Shown: positions 18,413 to 26,597 of the stretch, in pieces | Layout of the letters: every line of letters begins with the position of its first letter | How positions within the stretch are numbered: the first letter of the stretch is position 1 | Assembly: GCF_025602895.1 (NCBI RefSeq) | Contig: NW_026516410.1 | Span: 1-54,248, forward strand | Direction: 5' to 3' | From: Polychytrium aggregatum | Taxonomy: Eukaryota > Chytridiomycota > Chytridiomycetes > Polychytriales | Length of the DNA stretch: 54,248 nucleotides | The notes under the pieces: generated by a model | What the model was told of the DNA's origin: nothing | What the model saw: the letters and a program-made list of their open reading frames with translations, nothing else | The model's database searches: none | Program-made: the position numbers and the translations under genes

Positions 18413-20278
18413 ATGTCCAAAAACGAAACCACTCCAGGCTTCCCTATGAAGGGCTTGATCCTTCCTGCCTCGGTGATCTTGCCCAAGAAGGATCGCTACG
18501 CCCCTGCCATTCATGCGCTGATCGACAACGAAGCCCACTTCAACATCACCTTCGAGATGATCAACCCCTACATCCTGCGCCGTGACCAAGGACTCCGCAC
18601 CGGTCATCCTGTCTTTACCGGGTTCGTGTGGTGCACTGAGCATCTTGCCCTCGCTCGTCGCTACATTTTCTTCATCCTCCGAGGCTTCGTCAGATACGAG
18701 GCCCGAGTCCTTCGAAGCTTTCCCGGTCTCGCGGGGCTCGGTCGTACCGCCGAAGCTTTGATCAAGAAGAACAAGGTGTACGACAGGCGCTCCACTCTCA
18801 CGAAGGAGACCTGCCACCATTACGATCTCTTTGGCAGCCACACCGATCTCGCTGCCTTTTTCGCGATCTACACCGCTCTCGTTTGCCCTTTTGATTCTGC
18901 TGAGTGTGCTCGCATCGCTCCCTTCTTTTCGCTCCACTCCAGATCTGAGCGTCGTTTGTGTACCCGTTTTGGTGTCCCCAATACCTTCGAGCGCTTGCGT
19001 GCCCATGCTGTCAGAGGATGTACCATTCCTTCCATCTCGATCGACAACTCGCGTGCCTACCCCTACTTCATTTCTTTCCCCGATTACTTGCGTCTTGTCG
19101 TCGATTGCGACTTCAAGGTCTTGAGGGACATCGACACCGATGATGATTTTTTGAGGAGCAAGTATCCAGAACTCGATACCCCAGCTCCCGTGGCTCCCAC
19201 CGAGGCTCAGGTAGATACTCCTGATACTGAGGTCGACCTCACTGAGAGTGTGCCCGAGCCCGACGAAAACAGCGGTACAGTCGATCCCGTCGAGAGCATT
19301 GTGCAGCCGATTCCTGCTACCCCCACCGAGGCCCCATCCGATCAGGGAGACGACCTTGCCAGCGAGGAGCTCGACGAAGACACGATCGTGGTCGACCAAG
19401 ACGATCATGCAATGGAGGACGTTGCTGTTGTTGCTGGTGAGTATGCTGGATTTGTAGCCATCCACCGAGGATCCGCCATAGCCCATTGCGTTTTGCCAGC
19501 GACTGACTGACACCACCCCGCATATCACATAGAACCCACAGTTACCCCGACCGCCGTGTCGAGCAAGGATGCCACCGTCTCCTTGAAGAGAAAGCGCGAC
19601 GTCCAAGATCGGGCCGAAGACGATTCGTATATCGTCCCTGTTTTGGTCTCGGCCATCCCATCGGATGAGAAGAGTTTGCTTCATGAGCAATTCTGGGAGG
19701 GCCGGCAGAAGTTGCTTGCGATGAAAACCCTGGAGTCTTTGGGTCGAGCCAGCAACGGCAATCACGAGACGATCCAATTTTTGGCTCAGAGTATCCTTGT
19801 TCTCGTCAATGGACAAAGTCCACCTGTCGCGGACACTCAACCCAAGCCTGCTGCTCCTGTGATCGAGGAGCTTCCCGACGAACGCTGGTCCTTCCAGAAG
19901 CTCGATGTGGCCGCCCTCAAGGCTGCCTTTGCCGAGCCTGTCGATCCCAACCCCGCCAACTTCAAGACGGTTCGCCAGCTCATCGACGCTGATGCTGGGT
20001 TGAAGGAGTACTTTGGAATCAGCGCCAATGGCAGCAAGTTCGATTTGCTCGCTCGCATTGTTAGTGTCTGGTTCGAAGAGCTCTTGGTGACAGCTGGTGT
20101 TTCGATCGCCACTTGGAGATCCAACATCTCTCAGATTCGAGGCGCTGTTGTCACAGGCTACATCTCCCAGCTTCACCCCTTCATCGTGGTCATTGCGCAC
20201 TTGTTCATCTTTGATGCAACGACCACGAACACCTTTCTCGCAATGAAGGCAAAGTATGGTGCTCGCCTTGTCATCTAG
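18413..20278 (+). CDS. G6: 589-aa hypothetical protein with one intron, paralogue of G13
   Basis: Exon 1 is 18413-19436 and exon 2 is 19533-20278, joined across a 96-bp GT-AG intron (GTGAGT donor, CTGAC branch-like motif, CACATAG acceptor); the phase is exact. The N-terminal ~300 residues are shared with G13: NITFEMINP, GHPVF, EHLALARRYI, HHYDLF, and an IDN-containing Tyr/Pro-rich strand region. An acidic Pro/Glu-rich linker (about 265-345) is followed by a basic patch (LKRKRDV) and a helical C-terminal domain (ERWSFQKLD, LIDADAGLKEYFGI) that ends KYGARLVI. No signal peptide or transmembrane segment. I do not recognise the family. The long antisense frame over this gene is a by-product of its codon bias. 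Confidence 0.72.
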
Positions 20279-20384
20279 GCGATATTTTGTATTCATGACG
20301 CACGTACAGCATTCTACCAGGCAAATCAATAAACTCTGAAGTGCGTACTCGTCCCAGGCTGGAATAAGGGGAATTGGAGCTTTG

Positions 20385-20749
20385 AACGTGGGAGGGAAAC
20401 CACGTCCACGACAATCGCATCGACATGACTCGCTTCGCTGGCATCTGGATCGCTGGACGTGGGAGGGAAACCACGTCCACGACAATCGCATCGACATGAC
20501 TCGCTTCGCTGGCATCTGGATCGCTGGACGTGGGAGGGAAACCACGTCCACGACAATCGCATCGACATGACTCGCTTCGCTGGCATCTGGATCGCTGGAC
20601 GTGGGAGGGAAACCACGTCCATGACAATCGCATCGACATGACTCGCTTCGCTGGCATCTGGATCGCTGGACGTGGGAGGGAAACCACGTCCATGACAATC
20701 GCATCGACATGACTCGCTTCGCTGGCATCTGGATCGCTGGACGTGGGAT
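20385..20749. repeat. Five 71-bp tandem repeats
   Basis: Units start at about 20385, 20456, 20527, 20598 and 20669, with a 10-bp stub after the last. Copies are nearly identical (C/T change in CGTCCACGAC versus CGTCCATGAC). Each unit contains the inverted repeat ACGTGG...CCACGT, able to form a short hairpin. Because 71 is not a multiple of three and no stop occurs, the minus strand is open across the array in all three frames. The array lies between the G6 stop and the mariner element. Confidence 0.95.
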
Positions 20750-20764
20750 ATGGAGTACACTATA

Positions 20765-20785
20765 TTCAGAAAAAAACGGGACACC
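20765..20785. repeat. Left terminal inverted repeat of the mariner element
   Basis: TTCAG followed by a run of seven A and CGGGACACC; it pairs with the right repeat at 21838-21858 with three mismatches. TA precedes it. Confidence 0.85.
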
Positions 20786-20854
20786 ACAGCCGTTTCCATA
20801 AACATGTAGTATGTGATGGCATGCGTCAAGCAATGCCACAAGAAATAAAACAGA

Positions 20855-21241
20855 TCACTTTGGTAACCTCCGAGTGAAGACCACCGGTCGTTCTCCGGTC
20901 TCCACAATCGACCTGCATACTGTGATCATGTTGCGCGCCGCATTGACGTCGCGATTCCACACTGTCAGGCAGCTGGGATTCTTGCAGCTCCTGACAAAGT
21001 GGGAATTCGCAACGCTGGGTGCTTCCAGATCCCTCAGCCGAGAGGGCTTCAGGCAGTTGGAGCACACCTGCGAGGTGTTGAACTCGTTCGTCGAGGCCAC
21101 CTTGACGCTTCCATGATGGTGATTGGGACGGCGTCGGTGGTGCTCGAATTGCTCAAAATACCGAGCAAACCGCTGCCTCCGAGGGCTGGATGCATAGCCC
21201 TTGGTACATGCGATGCAGCACACCAGAGTGGTTGATGGCAA
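20855..21241 (-). pseudogene. C-terminal fragment of a Fanzor (eukaryotic TnpB-like) nuclease
   Basis: The frame carries the diagnostic TnpB/Fanzor ending: NTSQVCSNC (first pair of zinc-finger cysteines), CKNPSC (second pair), then NRDVNAARNM, whose Asp is the RuvC-III catalytic residue, and a short tail. An upstream KG..SPRRQRF segment fits the region before the zinc finger. The RuvC-I and RuvC-II catalytic residues and the N-terminal half are missing. Fanzors are known RNA-guided DNA endonucleases in eukaryotic transposons, with a guide RNA encoded at the 3' end next to the element terminus; about 70 bp between the stop and the left terminal repeat (20786-20854) could be what remains of that locus. 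This fragment is not expected to cut DNA. Confidence 0.75.
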
Positions 21242-21782
21242 ATGCAGCCGAGACAGACTTGTGCTTCATGTGATTGCGCTGGCGAAGCGGAGCACCCTTG
21301 GGCGAGTATCCATAGAGTGGGAAAATGGATATCCTGATCCCTGTCTCGTCAACAAAGACGAGTCGGTGCGGGTCGATGGAGCAGGTCTCGTCCCTGAACT
21401 GTGCTACTCGCTCATCCAGTCGCTTGGACTTGTAGAGGTGTGTGGCTCTCTTGTGTGAGAGACCTGCTCGGTGGATGGCAGTGTGGCAGAGTGAGAGTGA
21501 TACTTTCCTCTGGAGGATGGACTCGAGCTTGCATCGCAACACAGGACCAGTCTGGAACGGGTCCTGTTCAATCAGGGTGCGAATGACTGGACATGCCTGC
21601 TCGAAGAAAGTGGATCTGCGAGCTGGGACCCGGGATGGGTCATCCAGCTTGCATCCTCGGTGCCATCGATGGATGGTGCTCTTGGATACACTGAATATGG
21701 AGGCGACCTTACGCAGGCTATGGATGAGGGCGTAGCATCGCAATGCGGCGGTGCGAAAGTCGGATGTGTGGCGAATGGTCAT
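21153..21782 (-). pseudogene. Tc1/mariner (IS630-like) transposase, N-terminal half
   Basis: From the ATG at 21782 the protein shows a helix-turn-helix (KVASIFSVSKSTIHRWHRG), a second DNA-binding region, and the beginning of the DDE catalytic domain with the first Asp in RLVFVDETGI and the downstream YGYSPKGAP motif. Homology fades after about SAAFAINHSG, where the sequence passes into the Fanzor fragment in a different frame; the second and third catalytic acids are absent. It therefore cannot catalyse transposition. Confidence 0.78.
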
Positions 21783-21837
21783 GGTCAGCGCGCGATGGTT
21801 TTGGGTAACAAAATATTTGATCAATGGTCAAAAACCG

Positions 21838-21858
21838 GGTGTCCCGTTTTTTATTGGA
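21838..21858. repeat. Right terminal inverted repeat of the mariner element
   Basis: GGTGTCCCG, a T run, then ATTGGA, followed by the TA target copy at 21859-21860. It is the inverted partner of 20765-20785. Confidence 0.85.
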
Positions 21859-21882
21859 TAGACAGTAATAAAATTGTATTCA

Positions 21883-22749
21883 TCAACGGTGAGCGTTCTC
21901 GAACTCGGCACCCTTCATGAATATGATAATTCTATTCTCGCTCTTAGGACGGTTGATTTCCTGATTGACTTCCCTCGTCGTTTCGGCAAGAACAGACGCA
22001 TCGTTTCCATAGATACCCATCATGACTTGCAACTGCTTTTCTCTCTCGACTGCGGATGGTTCTCCGATACCCCTAAGCATGATATCCATATACCCTCGAC
22101 GATCGACGAAAGCAACCTCTCTAGTCGCATCATCGAATTTGATGTAAACGGCTGGGACATAATCCAAAGTTTTGGACCATTTGCTCCTGATGTTCTTGCG
22201 ATTCTTGGCCGCCACATCAGTCGAGTCTTTGGCGTATGCGTGAAAGTCCTTGCCATCCGAAGCAGCAATCACCTCGCGAGCATCCGAGAGAATGCGGCCG
22301 TCGTCAAGAGTGACGGTCGTAACGTGCCCCATAAGAGTTTCGATTCGCTCCCTAGCGGAATCTTTCAACTCAATGATCGGATTGAATGACCCGTCGGCCA
22401 AGATACCACGGTTCGGGAGCATATCCAAGGGATACGGATCAAGGAGCGGGTGGCCGTTGAAGCGTGTAGTTGAGTCGGAAGTAGACGCTTCTGAGGTGGT
22501 GGGGGGAGCCTCGATTTCCTGACCGATGGGATGCTCGGCAGTGGCTGCATCTTCATCCTCCATCTCGTGGCTGACAGTGATGAGAACCTCGGTGTCGACG
22601 GGAAGATCGGAAGCGCTCGGTTCTTCGACGGGAGGATCGGAAGGGATCGAGTCATTGATGGGTTCGGGCTGGACTGGGGCCGGGGCAGCAGCGCATCTCT
22701 TCCTGGGTCGGGGGGCGGCAGCAGAAGCAGATCGCTTCGTCTTGGGCAT
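21883..22749 (-). CDS. G7: 288-aa hypothetical protein, tandem family member 1
   Basis: The ATG at 22749 gives MPKTKRS and a basic, Ala/Pro-rich N-terminus (PRPRKRC, possible nuclear signal), then an acidic linker. The conserved domain follows: NGHPLLDPYP, NPIIELKDS, DDGRILSDAREVIAASD, KWSKTLDYVPAVYIKF, VAFVDRRGYMDI, and a C-terminal helix ending ENRIIIFMKGAEFENAHR. The same order of motifs occurs in G8 and, broken, in G9, all on the minus strand. A TATA-like TTCAAAAGGG lies about 90 bp upstream (22838-22847). The gene ends 24 bp from the mariner insertion, so its 3' end may have been clipped. Family not recognised. Confidence 0.7.
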   Translation of the reverse strand: MPKTKRSASAAAPRPRKRCAAAPAPVQPEPINDSIPSDPPVEEPSASDLPVDTEVLITVSHEMEDEDAATAEHPIGQEIEAPPTTSEASTSDSTTRFNGHPLLDPYPLDMLPNRGILADGSFNPIIELKDSARERIETLMGHVTTVTLDDGRILSDAREVIAASDGKDFHAYAKDSTDVAAKNRKNIRSKWSKTLDYVPAVYIKFDDATREVAFVDRRGYMDIMLRGIGEPSAVEREKQLQVMMGIYGNDASVLAETTREVNQEINRPKSENRIIIFMKGAEFENAHR

Positions 22750-22837
22750 GATGGGGTAGAAAAGAAGGCTAGAGATCGCTGGCGAAGGAGGAAACGGCGG
22801 GCGAAGATGGCAGGGCACCACCTTGGGCGGGGGTGCA

Positions 22838-22847
22838 CCCTTTTGAA
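22838..22847 (-). promoter_or_regulatory. TATA-like element of G7
   Basis: TTCAAAAGGG on the minus strand, about 90 bp before the G7 ATG; compare TACAAAAGGG before G5. Confidence 0.35.
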
Positions 22848-23106
22848 CCGGGTCGGGGACGGAGGCTGCGGGACATGTCGCCCATGGGGGTCGGGGTTGA
22901 CGCACCGTCGCCCGATGGCAGTATGGCTGGAACCTGAGTGGTTCGAATTGGTGCGCAGCCCCGCATGCCAGCCACAAACTGGCTTGTCTGTGCACCGCCA
23001 CACACATGACTGGCGCTGCACCATCGCCATCCCATGAGCTCCCCAACGCACTTTCAATCGCGACTCAGTACTCCCACAGGCGTCAGTCATGAAATACGAG
23101 CGATAT

Positions 23107-24048
23107 TTATTGGCGCGACCTCACTCCAGTCACAAAAATTGCATTTTCATTCTCGCAATTGTCATCTCCATGGTCGTCAGACTGGAGGTACTCGAGCACT
23201 TTGCGAGATCGCCCAAAAACCTCGCCAATGAGCGTATCGAACTTCCCTTTCAGCGCCTTGCATCTTTCACCTCTGCCACAGCGCAAAATCTGAATATACC
23301 CACGATCGTCCACGAAGGGGAGGGGGTTTGCCAAGCCTTTGAACTTGACATACGCGGCAGGAACGAAATGGAGGGTCTCTGCCCATTTACGTCGAATCGA
23401 CGAGGCTACAGAGGCATAATCCTCAATACCATCGGGATCATAGCCATCGAACATTTTGTCGTCGGATAGTGCAATGACCTCTCGAGCATCGCAGAATATT
23501 TGGCCATTCCCGAGGGTGATCTTGTGAAGTCGGCCAAGGGGTGTACACTGAAGCTGTCGTTGAGAGGAATCCAAGACGATGATCGGGTTCACCGTTCCAT
23601 CCGCATTGGTTTGAGGATAGGGCTCGAGAAGTGGATGCCCACGAAAGATCGTTGCACCGGCGGGCTTCGGAACCGCCTGGCGACGATTCTTCATTGCCCT
23701 GGGAGCTGGTTGCTGCACGGAGGTCAAAGCACATACGCTTTGCTCGACCATCTGGGGCCTGGCTACAGCGATTCCTCCCTTCGCGGTTCCAACGCTTGTC
23801 GTCGAGCCTGGATCGATGCCAAATTCGACGGGCACGATATCGTCGACTGCAAGACCGGCGAGCGACACTGGCGTTCCCGGGACGACCTCCGATGGATCGA
23901 TGTCGCAGGTGATGTCGGATTCTGCATCCGAGTCGTCGATGACGATGACAGGACACTCCTCCTTCTCGGTCGTGGTGTGCTTGGGCGGGAGAGGCGCTGG
24001 TTTCTTGCGTTGGGCAGGAGCACGACGCTTGGATCTGGAAGCAGGCAT
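23107..24048 (-). CDS. G8: 313-aa hypothetical protein, tandem family member 2
   Basis: The ATG at 24048 opens with a strongly basic N-terminus (SKRRAPAQRKKP), then an acidic patch (VIVIDDSDAESD, reminiscent of a SUMO-interacting motif). The conserved domain shared with G7 follows: GHPLLEPYP, NPIIVLDSS, GNGQIFCDAREVIALSD, KWAETLHFVPAAYVKF, PFVDDRGYIQIL, and a helical C-terminus ending ENAIFVTGVRSRQ. There is no intron, signal peptide or membrane helix. Gaps to G7 (357 bp) and G9 (184 bp) hold no further gene. The domain is unknown to me; the basic N-terminus suggests a nuclear protein. Confidence 0.72.
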   Translation of the reverse strand: MPASRSKRRAPAQRKKPAPLPPKHTTTEKEECPVIVIDDSDAESDITCDIDPSEVVPGTPVSLAGLAVDDIVPVEFGIDPGSTTSVGTAKGGIAVARPQMVEQSVCALTSVQQPAPRAMKNRRQAVPKPAGATIFRGHPLLEPYPQTNADGTVNPIIVLDSSQRQLQCTPLGRLHKITLGNGQIFCDAREVIALSDDKMFDGYDPDGIEDYASVASSIRRKWAETLHFVPAAYVKFKGLANPLPFVDDRGYIQILRCGRGERCKALKGKFDTLIGEVFGRSRKVLEYLQSDDHGDDNCENENAIFVTGVRSRQ

Positions 24049-24232
24049 TGCTGGAGCTGGAGCTGAAGCTGGGATGCGAGATCAATGGCAGGGGTGGCGG
24101 ATGTCGCTAAGGCACCTCCCATCGGACAGAACCCAACGGAGTCGGAGATTGCGACACGCGCCGCTGACGCCACACCAATCGGAACGACATGGACAAGCGA
24201 AAATGCGGGTGTATTGATCTGCCCCTCGAAGC

Positions 24233-24597
24233 TCACATTGGGTATCGAAAGCCAGGCTCGATACGCTGGCGGATCGCAGCGAGACCATTCATATCAACAA
24301 AGGGAAGCTGAGGCGTGGTGCTGTCGTTGAACTTGAGGTAGACCACAGGGATGCCAGGAAGCGTTCTGGTGCAGATATTGGCGATCATCATCCTGCGAAC
24401 ACCTTCTTGACCGGTGGTGGTGGGGCGGGCGTAGCCAGAGTACTCGAGATCGCCCCTGGCACGAGCGACTGCTTCTCTTGCGTCCAAGAGGATTCGACCA
24501 TGGTCCATTTGGACGCGGGTGATGGGCCGATGGCGGTTTTGTAGAGGTCGCGTGAGCGAAAGTCCATAGGGATGACGAGGTGGCTGGTGTCAGGCAT
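24233..24597 (-). pseudogene. G9: decayed third member of the G7/G8 family
   Basis: The reading begins at MPDTSHLV (24597) and aligns with the G7/G8 domain: DHGRILLDAREAVARA, GIPVVYLKF, LPFVDMNGL. A one-base loss in the run GGCCCATC (near 24530) shifts the frame between AIG and PITRVQM. The N-terminal basic/acidic region is missing and the C-terminus stops early (EPGFRYPM). I take it as a pseudogene, although a sequencing error could cause the single frameshift. Confidence 0.65.
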
Positions 24598-24759
24598 CGG
24601 GCGAGGCTGTAATCGTGTAGGAGCTGGAGCTGGGGTTGGTGAGATGGCGAGAGAGAAGGGGCAGAACACAGCGCCCGGGATGACGGCGGAGATAGGGGCT
24701 GGGCTTGGACACCCTGTCACCTGGCCACCATCGTCTCCCAGGCGCCGCTGGCCATGGGG

Positions 24760-24770
24760 TATATGAGGGA
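24760..24770 (+). promoter_or_regulatory. TATA box of G10
   Basis: TATATGAGGGA lies 63 bp before the G10 ATG. The same eleven bases occur 65 bp before the G13 ATG (43214-43224). Confidence 0.5.
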
Positions 24771-24822
24771 GCCCAGTGTGCGTTGCTGGAGGGCCCCATC
24801 CAACCAGCTCTCCTTCATCGCC

Positions 24823-26058
24823 ATGTCCTCCCAGGCTACCAAGCGCATCACCCGCTCGATGAGCACCCGTGCTGCCAAGCGCCAACGCCTCCATGAGCAG
24901 CTGATCTCCTTGGGAATCGAAGAGACATACCCTGTCCTCCTGACCGTCCTCTCGATCCCCGAGCTGATCGAGATGCTCCCTGCCTGCAGTCTCGTGAAGC
25001 TCAAGGCAACTTCCAGCGACGTGAGGACTCTGCTCTCGACCAAGACTGTGGGCATTCGTATCTGGGCCGAGTGGTTCGACAAGCAACACCACACCAGACT
25101 TCTCTCTGCCGACTGCGCCCAGCTGGTCAAGTATTTCCCCGCTGGATCGATTCCCTTCAACGTCAAGTGGCTCAAGTCCATTCCGAGATCCGTGGTTTCA
25201 GCCGAGTTCGTCCGAGTCGCATCTCGTATCCGCCGAGACAACTCCGAAATCCAGATCGTACGACGACTCCTCGAGGTCAAGCACGTCCCCACTGCGATGT
25301 GGGTGGTTGAGGACAAGGTCTGGAATGATGAATGCATCAGCAAAAGCCTTTCCGTCTTGAGGAACAGATCTGATGCGCTCGACGACTTCCTCCTCGAACA
25401 TCGCAAATTTTTCCTCGGATCACCATCTGACGAGATCAACCAGGCGTACTTCCAGTGGCTACAGTCGTTGGACGCATCCAACTTGAAGGTCAAGTTCACT
25501 CTCCACGAATGCTATCGATATGGCAGAGGTACTGATTTGAACCCGACCCAGGCCTTGGATCTCCTGGTCGAATGCGCCCGCGCCGGGTATCGCAGCACTG
25601 TCCAGGAAATCTACAACATCTGCCAATACGGGTATATTCGAGATGCGCCCCATGCATCGTCCGTCTGGCATTGGTTGTCGGAATCGTCGGGACACAGTCT
25701 CCCTGAAAGGGACAGGAACCTCCTGAGGTTCTACTGCATGAAGCACGCAATTGGGTTCCCTCGATCGATAAACTGCAAGACGTTCTATCAGTACAGCCTA
25801 CTCAGTGCGTACAGGGATGGTAGCATGATAGCACGCCAGGAAATCCTGCGCATTTCCTCCAGTGCATTTCATCCCTGGGATCGCCCTGAGAACTGGAATG
25901 ATATCATTCCTCTGGACCACATCATCGCAGCCAGAAACGACCCCCGGGTTCAAGCCATGTTGATCGACTTGCTCAAGCGATCCCTCATGGCCCAGAGCGA
26001 TGGTGCTGCTCTTTGGTCTCACTATGAGAGGCTCATTCGCGAGGCATGCATGCAGTGA
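24823..26058 (+). CDS. G10: 411-aa hypothetical protein, F-box/Sel1-like features
   Basis: The ATG at 24823 (MSSQATKRITRS) fits the TATA box 63 bp upstream. A basic N-terminus (STRAAKRQRL) precedes a Leu-rich helical segment (IPELIEMLPACSLVKLKATSSDVR) that looks like a divergent F-box. A later stretch, ECYRYGRGTDLNPTQALDLL, followed by helices ending with YNICQYGY, resembles a Sel1-type repeat. If so, it could be an adaptor for SCF ubiquitin ligase, but the match is weak and from inspection only. No membrane segment. The stop is followed after 14 bp by the R2 repeat copy. Confidence 0.68.
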   Translation: MSSQATKRITRSMSTRAAKRQRLHEQLISLGIEETYPVLLTVLSIPELIEMLPACSLVKLKATSSDVRTLLSTKTVGIRIWAEWFDKQHHTRLLSADCAQLVKYFPAGSIPFNVKWLKSIPRSVVSAEFVRVASRIRRDNSEIQIVRRLLEVKHVPTAMWVVEDKVWNDECISKSLSVLRNRSDALDDFLLEHRKFFLGSPSDEINQAYFQWLQSLDASNLKVKFTLHECYRYGRGTDLNPTQALDLLVECARAGYRSTVQEIYNICQYGYIRDAPHASSVWHWLSESSGHSLPERDRNLLRFYCMKHAIGFPRSINCKTFYQYSLLSAYRDGSMIARQEILRISSSAFHPWDRPENWNDIIPLDHIIAARNDPRVQAMLIDLLKRSLMAQSDGAALWSHYERLIREACMQ

Positions 26059-26072
26059 ATGGAGTGCACACA

Positions 26073-26472
26073 CCTTCTTCCAATCCTCTTCCAACCCGCT
26101 CACAAGCGACGACGTTTCACTTCCGAGTCTCTTACGAGTTTTCAGCCCCACACCATGTTTATCGAGCGAGCTTCACTTCCGAGTCTCTTCCGAGTCCACT
26201 CCATGAATGCGAGCGTGGGCCCCAAATCCTTCCCGGCCAGGAATATCTTTTTTTTCTTGAAAATTTTTGTTTTTTCTTCTCCAATGCCCCCAACCGGCCC
26301 CCAAAAGAGCTTCTCACTCCATATTCACTTCCAAATCACTTCCGAGTGAGTTCCGCGGTGGTATTCTCTCCATGTTTTCAGTGTGAGATGATAATAATAA
26401 CACACTCCATGAAAAATTCCTCTTCCGAGTCTCTTCCGACCACTCGATACGTCTCTTCCGAGTCTCTTCCGA
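26073..26472. repeat. Dispersed repeat R2, copy 2
   Basis: This copy is nearly identical to 17722-18121. It begins just after the G10 stop, where it probably supplies the 3' untranslated region. The rest of the gap to G11 (26473-26597) holds a further CACTCCATG and a segment resembling 17530-17570, but no gene. Confidence 0.85.
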
Positions 26473-26597
26473 GTCATTTGCATATCCACAAACACCAGAG
26501 TGATGAAGAGGGATGGTGTGAGTGTGTGGGTGGCTGGTGGGAATGAAGTGGTGTTCGATGGTAACCGAGAGTGGCACATGCGCACTCCATGTCGAGA

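Larger units (their letters stand above)
20765..21858 (-). mobile_element. Tc1/mariner-type DNA transposon with a Fanzor C-terminus, internally deleted
   Basis: Terminal inverted repeats of 21 bp match at 18 positions (both end in AAAAAACGGGACACC) and are flanked by TA dinucleotides (20763-20764 and 21859-21860), the hallmark of this superfamily. On the minus strand it encodes a transposase N-terminal half followed, in another frame, by the C-terminus of a TnpB-like Fanzor nuclease. The C-terminal half of the transposase and most of the Fanzor are missing, so this 1094-bp copy looks like a deletion derivative of a larger element that carried both genes head to tail. Confidence 0.82.

Noticed and set aside
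20385..20749. CRISPR-like array
   Set aside because: The 71-bp units are contiguous with no unique spacers, in a eukaryotic context; they are simple tandem repeats.
17963..20839. A 958-codon open frame on the minus strand
   Set aside because: It is the antisense of G6 and the tandem repeats. G6 has a matching paralogue (G13) and an exact splice phase, while this frame has no motif and crosses the intron and repeat array; it is a by-product of C-rich codon bias.
22750..23046. N-terminal extension of G7 up to 23046
   Set aside because: The extension has no ATG-supported context, lies across the TATA-like element and GCGACATGTC motif, and is not shared with G8; the start at 22749 gives the same basic N-terminus style as G8.
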